From an uncultured Bacteroidales bacterium (lineage in GTDB: Bacteria > Bacteroidota > Bacteroidia > Bacteroidales > P3): a DNA stretch of 52,590 nt. The stretch covers positions 1 through 52,590 of the forward strand of contig ONBB01000013.1 in the NCBI GenBank assembly GCA_900315935.1, given 5' to 3'. Shown here in pieces: positions 35,301-43,468 of this stretch (its first letter is position 1; every line of letters starts with the position of its first letter). The notes under the pieces are model-generated. The model was not told the DNA's origin. It did not search any database and worked only from the letters and a program-made list of their open reading frames with translations. Position numbers and translations under genes: made by a program.

Positions 35301-38300
35301 CCCTCTCCTCCACCGACACCGTCTACTACCTCACCGGCCTCAACCACTCCTCGGGCTACAAAGTGATCGTCAACGCCGTCTGCTCCGATGCCTCCGTCAC
35401 CACCTCGGTATCGACCAACTTCTTCACCGAGTGCGAGTTCATCTCCACCTTCCCCTACACCGAGAACTTCGACTCCTGGGCCACCGGTGCCACCGGCGTG
35501 CCCAACTGCTGGAACCGCTACTACTACAACGGCTATTCCGGCTCCACCACCTCCCACCCCTACGCCTCCTCCGACGAGCACCGCAGCGGCTCCAACGCCC
35601 TCCGCATGTATTCCTACTACTACTTCGACTACTATGACTACTATGAAGAGTACGAGTACTCCGCCTCCTTCATGCCCGAGTTCAGCGTCCCCCTCAACGG
35701 CCTCACCATGTCCTTCTGGTACAAGGCCAAACCCTACTACGCCTCCAACGTCAGCAATATTTCCCTCGCTGTAGGCATAAGCCAGTCCACCGGCGACACC
35801 TCCACCTTCACCCGTTTGCTCACCATCCAGCCGACCGACACCGCCTGGCACGAGTATGACCTCGACTTCAGCACCTACACCGGCACCGGCACCCGTATCA
35901 CCTTCATCCAGTTCTCCGACGGCGGCAACGGATACAGCGACTACGGCTACATCGACGACATCCTCATCGACCAGCTCGGCGACTGCGCCCGCCCGGCCAC
36001 CGTCACCGTCTCCAGCATCGACACCACCTCGGCCCTCATCTCCTGGACCGACATCAACGAGACCGGCTCCTACTCCGTCCGCTGGACCGACTCCGACTCC
36101 ATCACCGTCACCGGCGACCTCTCCTACACCCTCACCGGCCTCACCCCCGCCACCGTCTACACCGTCACCGTCCGCCGCATCTGCGACGACGCCTCCCTGA
36201 CCGGCGCCCGCGAGGTCTCCTTCCAGACCGCCCTCGTCCCCATCGCCTCCCTGCCCTACTCCACCGGCTTCGAAGCCTCCGACGACACCGACTGGCAGTT
36301 CATCACCGGCAACGCCAACCCCTGGACCATCGGCTCCGCCACCGCCAACGGCGGCACACAGAGCCTCTACATCTCCAACGACGGCGGCACCTCCAACGCC
36401 TACACCGTCTCTACCGCCACCATCAACTTCGCCGCTCGCAACTTCGACCTCGCCGAGGGTGAGTACGCACTCAGCTTCGACTGGAAGGCCGCCGGCGAGT
36501 CCAACTACGACTTCATCCGCGTCTTCGTCTGCCACGACAGCGTGACCCCCGATGCATCCCTCATCCCCTCCAGCTCCATCACCACCGCCACCCCCGCCGG
36601 CTGGCAGGATGTCGTGGGCGGCAAACTCAACCTACAGGGCGCCAACTGGCAGAACGCCAACGGCACCTTCAACATCGCCGAAGCAGGCCTCTACAAAGTG
36701 GTCTTCATGTGGCGCAACGACGGCTCGGGCGGCACCCAGCCCCCGGCAGCCATCGACAACGTCACCCTCGCAGCCCTCGCCTGCCCCGCCCCGGTGAACC
36801 TCGTCGTCGACTCCCTCTCCTCCACCTCCGCCACCCTCAGATGGTCCGCCACCGGCGAAGAGACCGCCTGGATCGTCTCCATCAACGGTGAAGCCTGGCA
36901 GCAGGTCTCCGACACCACCCTCGCCCTCTCCGGCCTCACCCCCTCCACCGCCTACTCCGTCGTGGTCCGCGCTCTCTGCTCCGCCACCGACACCTCCTTC
37001 GCCCTCTCCGGCAACTTCACCACCGCCTGCGGCGCCATCACCACCCTGCCCTGGAGCGAGGACTTCAACGCCCTCACCGACATCAACCAGCTCCAGTGCT
37101 GGGACCGCTACACCGGCCTCTACACCGGTGCCACCACCACCCTCACCCCCACCCCCAGCGGCTGGGTCTTCTCCACCGCCAACGTCCTCGGTGGCACAAA
37201 CCACCTCCGCGTCAACGTCTATGGCAACAACCAGCGCTGGATTGTAACCCCCGAGTTCACCCTCACCTCCCCGGCCAAGCTCACCTTCAACTACGCCCTC
37301 ACTGCCTACTACTCCACCAACCCCATCAGCACCTCCAACAGTGTGGCCGACGACCGCTTCCTCGTCCTCGTCACCACCGACGGCGGCTCCTCCTGGACCC
37401 CGATCGCCACTTGGGACTCCACCGGCGCAGCCTTCGCCAACATCCCCAACACCGGCGACTCCGCCTCCCTCTCCCTCAGCGCCTACACCGGCCAGAACAT
37501 CCGCATCGCTTTCTACACTGAATCCACCCTCACGGGCGGCGACAACGACCTCCACATCGACAACATCGCCATCACCATCGACACCACTGCCCCCGCTCCC
37601 ACCACCTACACCGTCACCCTCGCCACTGCCGACGCCGCCATGGGCAGCGTGAGCCCCGCGGGCAACACCACCGTGGTCGAGAACGGCAGCTTCACCGCCA
37701 CCGCCACCGCCACTGCCGGCTACCGCTTCGTCGCCTGGACCGACGCCGCCGGCGCCACGGTCTCCACCGCCAACCCCTACACCTTTACCGTCACGGCCAA
37801 CACCGCCCTCACCGCCACCTTCGAGGCCGACGGCACCGATCCCGACCAGTACACCGTCACGGTCAACTACGACGCCACGCGCGGCACCGTCACCGGCGCC
37901 GGCACCTACCTCGCCGGCACCTCGGTCACCCTCGTTGCCACCTCCAACCCCGGCTACCGCTTCGCCGGCTGGAGCAACGGCGTGGCCGACTCCAACTACA
38001 CCTTCACCGTCACCGAGAACGTCACCCTGACGGCCAACTTCGCCGAGGTGGTCGGCATCGACGAGGTAGATGGCAGCGCCATCAGCCTCTACCCGAACCC
38101 CGCCACCACCACCGTCACCCTCACCGGCCTCGAGCCCGGCGCTCAGGTGACCATCGTCGACCTCAACGGCCTCGAAATTTCGAAATTCAAAATTCAAAAT
38201 TCGGAATTCGAAATTGATGTCACCTCGCTCGCTTCCGGCGCCTACTACGTCCGCATCACCGGCCAGCGCCACGCGACAAGTCGCTCGGGCCCGCTGCTTT

Positions 38301-38338
38301 TCCATACCCTCTACCCACCATTACCCAACGATGGGTAA
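32339..38338 (+). CDS. Giant T9SS cargo with alternating jelly-roll and fibronectin III repeats
   Basis: A 1999-residue surface or secreted protein. Residues 1-22 are a signal peptide (LLLPLAAHAQQ). An N-terminal domain is followed by repeats of about 241-269 residues (fibronectin III units near 454, 695, 946, 1215 and 1482), each joined to a choice-of-anchor/cleaved-adhesin-like jelly roll with LP-x-x-E-x-F and YIDD(I/V) motifs. Two InlB B-like repeats follow (about 1757 and 1839). The type A sorting domain starts near 1906 (VGIDEVDGSAISLYPNP) and includes a 7-bp-repeat-encoded stretch, KFKIQNSEFEI, in frame. The extreme end (RHATSRSGPLL...) lacks the usual KLIVK-like tail. An adhesin role is likely; ligand unknown. 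Codons are strongly C-ending. Confidence 0.85.
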   Translation: MRKRPYLWALLALLLPLAAHAQQTLTVADSTATNNYLPLSFGRSGWQTEMVYPASMLTDMVGASITGVTFYTSDTSNVTFSGTTTVRIGEVASHTPYTSRGDMHLSDADAASFAGIVTITAGQAAIVFDEPYTYGGDDLVINIFNPASTTGSSFVGITHTANNSGYDWSITSPSWETYTASTFLPKATFTYTTGPLDICFRPKDIAVVDATTSSVTLSWIDTSNASASYNLQAINGTDTLFFNDVSSPYTAMGLSSGTSYTFRLQSDCGSSQSAWIAISTLTPCDAIPTASLPWNEGFESYTADTYATTASLFTNPCWNIFDRYSADYPHVITNSSYSTYVPSGSKALCLYGNSTTSTILVLPAFEATPDQLQIDFLVRTSSTGAGLEVGVMSNPTDASTFVSVASCIPSASFTNEHYDVTFAGHTEGRIALRYTSTGYGSVYLDSITVQTLPDCTRPSSVTVSDLTTSSVTIDITDANNVGSYAFILNGDSTVINSGTLYIDTLSPNTNYTVAVRTLCSDGSTTEASTLSFRTPCAAQSIPDTIDFEDATPDAAPSCWTPLNGTIVVRANTSYSTNAHGGSMYLDFRGTLRNMIALPNYEDDISGLQIRFWTRPENFTNNSCGTFEVGYITNLTDTSTFSPIVSYTYSDFAAYEEKEVSFASAPAGAYIAFLHKANATNYYWYVDDVIVEPLSSCPRPASVAASAVGSDEATITVNDPTDHGTYQYTLYINDTNQVTSDVFSGTTTTIYSLSPNTVYRVDVAASCGSEVSNPVSTTFRTQCVALTSTDLPYEMDFNEVATNAMPDCWTKLNLGGTSYQNYPFVTTTTNPDGTSGSALYFYAYATTQREYAIMPTVDDLSGLMVSFFAKGSTEQSITVGIMEDPTDTTTFTALQTIPMTSSSNWTNHEVSFDTYTGSGLNVAFRVSGTGAYNSLYIDDVALLAATACERPQGVSVRAITTNSATLHIDDTNLVGNYNILLISGSDTTTLSSTDTVYYLTGLNHSSGYKVIVNAVCSDASVTTSVSTNFFTECEFISTFPYTENFDSWATGATGVPNCWNRYYYNGYSGSTTSHPYASSDEHRSGSNALRMYSYYYFDYYDYYEEYEYSASFMPEFSVPLNGLTMSFWYKAKPYYASNVSNISLAVGISQSTGDTSTFTRLLTIQPTDTAWHEYDLDFSTYTGTGTRITFIQFSDGGNGYSDYGYIDDILIDQLGDCARPATVTVSSIDTTSALISWTDINETGSYSVRWTDSDSITVTGDLSYTLTGLTPATVYTVTVRRICDDASLTGAREVSFQTALVPIASLPYSTGFEASDDTDWQFITGNANPWTIGSATANGGTQSLYISNDGGTSNAYTVSTATINFAARNFDLAEGEYALSFDWKAAGESNYDFIRVFVCHDSVTPDASLIPSSSITTATPAGWQDVVGGKLNLQGANWQNANGTFNIAEAGLYKVVFMWRNDGSGGTQPPAAIDNVTLAALACPAPVNLVVDSLSSTSATLRWSATGEETAWIVSINGEAWQQVSDTTLALSGLTPSTAYSVVVRALCSATDTSFALSGNFTTACGAITTLPWSEDFNALTDINQLQCWDRYTGLYTGATTTLTPTPSGWVFSTANVLGGTNHLRVNVYGNNQRWIVTPEFTLTSPAKLTFNYALTAYYSTNPISTSNSVADDRFLVLVTTDGGSSWTPIATWDSTGAAFANIPNTGDSASLSLSAYTGQNIRIAFYTESTLTGGDNDLHIDNIAITIDTTAPAPTTYTVTLATADAAMGSVSPAGNTTVVENGSFTATATATAGYRFVAWTDAAGATVSTANPYTFTVTANTALTATFEADGTDPDQYTVTVNYDATRGTVTGAGTYLAGTSVTLVATSNPGYRFAGWSNGVADSNYTFTVTENVTLTANFAEVVGIDEVDGSAISLYPNPATTTVTLTGLEPGAQVTIVDLNGLEISKFKIQNSEFEIDVTSLASGAYYVRITGQRHATSRSGPLLFHTLYPPLPNDG
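38174..38215. repeat. 7-bp repeat tract in the sorting domain of giant gene 1
   Basis: GAAATTT then CGAAATT, CAAAATT, CAAAATT, CGGAATT, CGAAATT. After it the frame continues with GATGTCACCTCG (DVTS), as a type A sorting domain should. Confidence 0.92.
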
Positions 38339-38474
38339 TAATGCGAAAAGGCCTAACTATTCCCCTAGAGAACCCCTACCATTCCCCTACCAATCCCATG
38401 TGAAAATACGCCTGACGGAGGATAAATTTTAGTTAAAAAAATGTTAATCATTTTCTTTTTTCCCGAATTCAGAG

Positions 38475-38482
38475 TATCTTTG
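38475..38482 (+). promoter_or_regulatory. -7 element of giant gene 2
   Basis: TATCTTTG at 38475-38482, with TTTC 19 bases upstream (38452-38455), 53 bases before the ATG at 38535. Confidence 0.55.
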
Positions 38483-38534
38483 CAAACTATAATCGCTTGT
38501 AAAAAAGTAATAAAAACAGATTAATACATTTAAA

Positions 38535-41500
38535 ATGAAGAAGAAATCATTACTTTTGACTGTGCTGTTGGCACTGGGATTTTTCAGTGTCAGAGCCGAG
38601 GACACCATCCGTGTCTTCACTTTCGCCGCCAACGACATGACCGGCATCAATTATGGTCTTTCAGCCACGCTGGCGAGTTCGGACATTATCGATGACACCG
38701 CCACTATGAGCTCTGCCCACACCGTGCCCGGGGCGATGAATGTGTGGACTCGCATTTCAGACTCGGCCACGTTTGCAGAAAACTATGCCACGGTTTATCC
38801 GCGAACGAATATGTATATTGGCGTGAACTACATTCTATCCCGCATGGGTGTTGCCAACAATCCAGGCGCCAGCGACGATGGGTTCATGTTCTTCACCTAC
38901 AGCGAACAGACCACCCGCAACGGCAACTTCAACGCCTACTTCTCCCTGCCCGCGGTGCCGCGTCCGAGCAATACCCAGTTGGTCGAGGTGCGCCTCACTC
39001 AAGCCTACTATAAGTACTTCGATCGTTGCTTTATTGACTATAAGGTAAACGGAAGCTGGTATTCTCGTGAAATCAATGTTACCGGCATCGATTGCCAGAT
39101 CAACAGTGGTGCTTCCTACCACCCCTCTTATACCATGCCCTCGGTTCTTGCCGCCGAAAACAATATCGAGCTCCGTATTCGTGCCTACTGCGATGGTAAC
39201 CGTGGCAATGCCTACGGATATTTTTGGGCAGTCGACAATGTCGCCATCGTCAGTGGCAATCCCGACCAGTGGACCTTCGGCCCCGAGCATTTCCTCGACG
39301 GCAAGTATGGCGTTGTGCCGCAGGGCATGCAGATACCCCTGACGTGGTTCGCCCCGGTAAAAAACACCGGTGTCACCACCCAGACGGGAGTTAATGTCAG
39401 CATGACGCACACCAGCCCCAGCGGCGCCACCACCACCTTCCTCCAGCAGTCGTTTCCTAGCATTGCTCCCAGCGCCAGTTTTGACACCCTCGCAATCAAT
39501 CCTCGCGGACTCTACAATAATTGGGGCATGAACTGGCCCTATTATATGTACAATCCTATGGGTACCGGCACGGGTCTCCCCACTGCCGTGGAAGGGCTCC
39601 AAAGTGTGCAGACCACCGTTAGCAGCAACAGCCTGAACCACAGTTTCAGCACCTATAATTACCGCGTTAGCACGGCCGATGCCTACGATTCCTATGCCTG
39701 GGGCCATGGCAACGGTGTGCTGGTCGGCGGAATGGAGGGCTTCTGCTATGGATACTCCCCCGATGGCTATATACGCAACTCCGCCAGCGACAGCTATTAT
39801 TCGGCTTCAGGGCACCAAGTGCTGGTGCGCCTTGCTGCCGGCAGCACCATTCCCACGGACGTAACCGGACTACCATGGCGTATTCATGGAGTGGAAATGG
39901 TCGTGGCCCCCGGCATTGATGCTGAAGGCATCATCATCGAGCCCAAGCTCTATCAGCTCAAATACGATGATAACTACGGCTATACACGCTTTCTTGAAAT
40001 CCCCACCGGTGTGGTCTCCTATACGGTGTCCGCCAACGAACTCAACACTCTCGACACAGGTTACCTGCTCCCGGGTCAGTACAACACCCTCCGTCTCATT
40101 TTCCCTGCGCAGCCTACGCTCGAACCCGGCGGCATCTACTACATCGGCTATCGTCTGCCCAACGAAGCCAACTTCGCCCTGGCCAACACCTACGAGAGCT
40201 ACAAAACCAACCTTCAGCCCGACGGTTCCTACACCATCGTCCAGTTCGCCGATAATCCGCAGCTCGCCCCTTATGCCAACACTTTCAAACCCGAATACAA
40301 CGAATTGCTTGTTTCCGCATACAACCCGAGCAACGGTCAGATGTCGTGGATCTACGGTGGTTACAATATCCACTCCTGGCCGATGATCAACATGCTGGTG
40401 GGTCCCATGCAGCCGTTCCCCTCGACGTATGTTATCTTCGACTGCTCCAGTGGTAACTCCTCGGTGAAAGAGACTGAAAATGATGATTATTGCAATGACA
40501 TCTACTATGTGGCGCTGACAGCCTCCCACCGCTTCACCATCAGCAGTTCGCAGGGCTACCGGCTGGATTCCATCTGTGTCAATGGCGTCAACGTTACCGC
40601 TGGCGGCAATGTCGAAACCATCAGCCAATCCGTCTATGATTCCGACGACAACCTGACAGCGCTCTCCTCTTACAACAGATACCAGCTTCTGCTCGAGAAT
40701 ATAACAACCTCGACAGTCGTTCAGGTACACACCTCGCCGTTGCCCACCCACACCGTTACCGTCAACTGCCCCGTAGGTGTAGAAGCGTCCCTTTGGGTAA
40801 CCGGACAATACGGTAGTGATTATGTCCCTGCCTGTGGCACCTTCAGCTATACCGCCCCCGACACCCTCTTGTTCCGCCTCTCCCTTCCCGACAGCCAGAT
40901 GGTGGATTACCTGCTCATCGATGGCGACACGCTACGTCTGGGCGACAACGCCTATTTCAGGCTTGCTGTGGGCAACGCAGACCACGTGGTCGACATCGTC
41001 CTCCGTGCACCGCAGACCTACACAGCCACCTTCATCAACGAAGGTGGGGGCTACATGTACGGCTTCTTAGGCGATGCCGAGCAACAAGTCTACGACAGTG
41101 TGCAACTAAGCGGCAATATGCAGACCAGCGGCCTAGTGCATATGGTCTCCTTCCTCCCCACCTCCGGATACTTCGGCCAAATGTGTGATTCCACCAACTC
41201 CACCCTGCTGCATTTCTATGTCGACGGTGTCGAAATCCCACTCTCCTCGCTGAATGTCTATGACTACACTGAGGAGGATGGATTCATCGGCTATAGTTAT
41301 TCCTACCAGCTCGACACCTCGCACACCTTCCGCGCTGTCTTTGGGCCGGCGTTCGACACCCTCTGCCTCGCTCCCACATCAGTCTTTGTTTCCGATATCA
41401 CCGGCTCCACGGCCCGCATCTCATGGAGCGGCTATGCCGACAACTACCATCTGGTGCTGCAGCAGCTTGATGCCGGCAACAATGTGATTGCCTCGTCGGC

Positions 41501-43046
41501 CTCCACCATCGCCTCCCGCGCAACCACCCTCACCAGCCTCCTCCCCGGCACCAACTATCGTGTCCTTGTGGCCTCCATCTGCGGCAGCGACACCACCGAC
41601 TTTGCCTCCACCTCTTTTACCACCGCCACCACCGTCACCATCACCCTGCAGAACCCCGACGATGGACAGATGTATTATAAGGTCAATAACAACGACTTTA
41701 TCAGAGTCACCGGCTCCGATGCGCTTACCTACAACACAGGCTCCGCCAGCTCATTCCAAATCATCTGCTATTCCGACCTCCCCGGCGGGCAGTTCTACGG
41801 CACCACCGACAGCGACACCTCTGTGGCACGCCTCACGCACCTCTTCGTCGACGGAATTTCCATCCCCGTCTATGCCGACACCACTATTGCCGCTGGCTCG
41901 TTCACAATCACTATGGGAAGCGACTATTACACCCACGTATTCACTCCCAATCTCAACTCCTCCCACACCATTTTGGCACGCTTTGGTTCGTGGTACGACA
42001 GCATCCCCGCCCACGTGCCCGACACCTTCACCGTAGCCGCCACAGCCTCCGACACCTCGATGGGCACCGTCCTGGGCGCAGGACGCTACACCGAGGGCTC
42101 CATCGCCACCCTCACCGCCATCCCGGCCCCGTGCCACCTGTTCAACGGCTGGAGCGACGGCGTGGTTGACAATCCGCGCTCGCTCACCGTCAGTGCCGAC
42201 ACAGCTATTACCGCCCTCTTCGCACCTGTTGCCACAGCCTTCGGCGGCGAAACGGCCACCGCCTGCGACAGCTACACCTGGAATGGTCAAACCTATACCG
42301 CTTCCGGCACCTACACCTTCGCCACTTCCACTGTTGACGGCTGCGACAGCATTGCCACCCTCAGCCTCACCCTCAACTACAGCGTCGCCGACACCCTCGA
42401 GGCTACCGCCACGGAAAGCTATGACTGGAACGGACAGACCTACACCGAGAGCGGCGTCTACACCTACTCCGGCACCACCGATCACGGTTGCGACAGCACG
42501 GTCACCCTGCTGCTCACCATTGAGCCGCCGGTGGTCTACTACACCGTCACCGTGGCCAGCAGCGACGACGCGATGGGCAGCGTGCTCGGCGGCGGCACCT
42601 ACGAGGCCGGCACCGAGGTGACCCTCACCGCCATGCCGGCCGAGGGGCACGAGTTTGTGCAGTGGAGCGACGGCCTTGCCGACAATCCCCGCACCCTTGT
42701 CCTCACCTCCGACACCGCCTTCACCGCCCAGTTCCAACCCGAGGTGGGCATCGACGACGTCGACGCCACCACCGTCACCCTCCACCCCAACCCGGCCACG
42801 ACCACCGTCACCCTCACCGGCCTCGAGCCCGGCGCCCAGGTGACCATCGTCGACCTCAACGGCCGCGAAATTTCGAAATTCAAAATTCAAAATTCGGAAT
42901 TCGAAATTCAAAATTCAAAATTCGGAATTCGAAATGGATGTCACCTCGCTCGCTTCCGGCGCCTACTTCGTCCGCATCACCGGCCAACGTCAGAACGCCA
43001 TCCGCAAACTGATTGTCAAATAGCAAGTAATCAGCACTCTACATAG
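38535..43046 (+). CDS. Giant T9SS cargo, sorting signal frameshifted by 7-bp repeats
   Basis: A 1503-residue secreted protein. The signal peptide (MKKKSLLLTVLLALGFFSVRAED) is clear. Residues up to about 940 are a large beta-rich region without a recognised domain. Then come a fibronectin III domain (about 944-1030), an InlB-like repeat (about 1160), two CDSYTWNGQTYT-type repeats (about 1244 and 1296), another InlB-like repeat (about 1334) and the start of a type A sorting domain (about 1406, VGIDDVDATTVTLHPNP). At 42909-42936 four extra 7-bp units shift the frame; the expected end, DVTSLASGAYFVRITGQ to KLIVK and TAG at 43021-43023, is in another frame. As read, it ends in an unrelated tail at 43046. 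In the on phase it would end at 43023. Confidence 0.82.
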   Translation: MKKKSLLLTVLLALGFFSVRAEDTIRVFTFAANDMTGINYGLSATLASSDIIDDTATMSSAHTVPGAMNVWTRISDSATFAENYATVYPRTNMYIGVNYILSRMGVANNPGASDDGFMFFTYSEQTTRNGNFNAYFSLPAVPRPSNTQLVEVRLTQAYYKYFDRCFIDYKVNGSWYSREINVTGIDCQINSGASYHPSYTMPSVLAAENNIELRIRAYCDGNRGNAYGYFWAVDNVAIVSGNPDQWTFGPEHFLDGKYGVVPQGMQIPLTWFAPVKNTGVTTQTGVNVSMTHTSPSGATTTFLQQSFPSIAPSASFDTLAINPRGLYNNWGMNWPYYMYNPMGTGTGLPTAVEGLQSVQTTVSSNSLNHSFSTYNYRVSTADAYDSYAWGHGNGVLVGGMEGFCYGYSPDGYIRNSASDSYYSASGHQVLVRLAAGSTIPTDVTGLPWRIHGVEMVVAPGIDAEGIIIEPKLYQLKYDDNYGYTRFLEIPTGVVSYTVSANELNTLDTGYLLPGQYNTLRLIFPAQPTLEPGGIYYIGYRLPNEANFALANTYESYKTNLQPDGSYTIVQFADNPQLAPYANTFKPEYNELLVSAYNPSNGQMSWIYGGYNIHSWPMINMLVGPMQPFPSTYVIFDCSSGNSSVKETENDDYCNDIYYVALTASHRFTISSSQGYRLDSICVNGVNVTAGGNVETISQSVYDSDDNLTALSSYNRYQLLLENITTSTVVQVHTSPLPTHTVTVNCPVGVEASLWVTGQYGSDYVPACGTFSYTAPDTLLFRLSLPDSQMVDYLLIDGDTLRLGDNAYFRLAVGNADHVVDIVLRAPQTYTATFINEGGGYMYGFLGDAEQQVYDSVQLSGNMQTSGLVHMVSFLPTSGYFGQMCDSTNSTLLHFYVDGVEIPLSSLNVYDYTEEDGFIGYSYSYQLDTSHTFRAVFGPAFDTLCLAPTSVFVSDITGSTARISWSGYADNYHLVLQQLDAGNNVIASSASTIASRATTLTSLLPGTNYRVLVASICGSDTTDFASTSFTTATTVTITLQNPDDGQMYYKVNNNDFIRVTGSDALTYNTGSASSFQIICYSDLPGGQFYGTTDSDTSVARLTHLFVDGISIPVYADTTIAAGSFTITMGSDYYTHVFTPNLNSSHTILARFGSWYDSIPAHVPDTFTVAATASDTSMGTVLGAGRYTEGSIATLTAIPAPCHLFNGWSDGVVDNPRSLTVSADTAITALFAPVATAFGGETATACDSYTWNGQTYTASGTYTFATSTVDGCDSIATLSLTLNYSVADTLEATATESYDWNGQTYTESGVYTYSGTTDHGCDSTVTLLLTIEPPVVYYTVTVASSDDAMGSVLGGGTYEAGTEVTLTAMPAEGHEFVQWSDGLADNPRTLVLTSDTAFTAQFQPEVGIDDVDATTVTLHPNPATTTVTLTGLEPGAQVTIVDLNGREISKFKIQNSEFEIQNSKFGIRNGCHLARFRRLLRPHHRPTSERHPQTDCQIASNQHST
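42867..42936. repeat. 7-bp repeat tract in the sorting domain of giant gene 2
   Basis: GAAATTT followed by nine 7-bp units (CGAAATT, CAAAATT twice, CGGAATT, CGAAATT, CAAAATT twice, CGGAATT, CGAAATG). Giant gene 1 has five units in the same place. Four extra units (28 bp) change the frame by one base. Confidence 0.93.
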
Positions 43047-43047
43047 T

Positions 43048-43087
43048 CCGCGGCCCCGAGCAGTGAGCTCGGGGCCGCGGCATTTTT
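43048..43087 (+). terminator. Intrinsic terminator after giant gene 2
   Basis: A perfect 14-bp stem (CCGCGGCCCCGAGC at 43048-43061 with GCTCGGGGCCGCGG at 43067-43080), loop AGTGA, then CATTTTT. Confidence 0.9.
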
Positions 43088-43118
43088 CAGCCCCAAAAAA
43101 CTACAATGTACCATAAGC

Positions 43119-43174
43119 TTCCATATCCTTCCAGTGCCTTTGTATTCCCCTACCGTTCCCCTACCATTCCCCTA
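43119..43174 (+). repeat. 56-bp block, second copy
   Basis: Identical to 32104-32159. It follows the terminator of giant gene 2, so the two copies bracket the 10-kb pair of giant genes in direct orientation. Confidence 0.85.
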
Positions 43175-43224
43175 GAGCCTTCCACCTCCCAGCGGGCAGT
43201 GGGGGTGTAGTTCCCGGTCCGCTG

Positions 43225-43242
43225 GAGGTGAAATTTCACCTC
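43225..43242. promoter_or_regulatory. 18-bp perfect palindrome (possible operator)
   Basis: GAGGTGAAATTTCACCTC reads the same on both strands. It lies 227 bases before the spt start at 43469 and outside any gene. A regulator-binding site or a repeat fragment is possible. Confidence 0.35.
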
Positions 43243-43468
43243 GCAGGGCATACGGCAGCCCTCGGAAGGGTGCCGCCGGGCGGCAAACAGGCAATGTTAT
43301 GCGGGGATTGCACACTTCCGAACAACATCCATAAATTTCTGTTTTTAAAAAAGTTATTAAAACACGGACATATTATTCGTTTTGGAAAATGCAATTTTAA
43401 CATAAAAGTTTGCCTCCATTTAAGAAATTTTTTGTTACTTTGCACTTTAAAATTTGATGCAAGAACAC

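Larger units (their letters stand above)
43047..43468. other. Intergenic region before spt
   Basis: Contains the terminator at 43048-43087, the second copy of the 56-bp block (43119-43174), an 18-bp perfect palindrome (43225-43242), and a -7-like TTACTTTG at 43434-43441 with TTTG about 22 bases upstream. Open frames here carry no family features. Confidence 0.55.

Noticed and set aside
34523-38305. Very long Gly/Val/Asp-rich minus-strand frames opposite giant gene 1
   Set aside because: They mirror ACC/TCC/GAC-rich plus-strand codons and have no signal, domain or start support.
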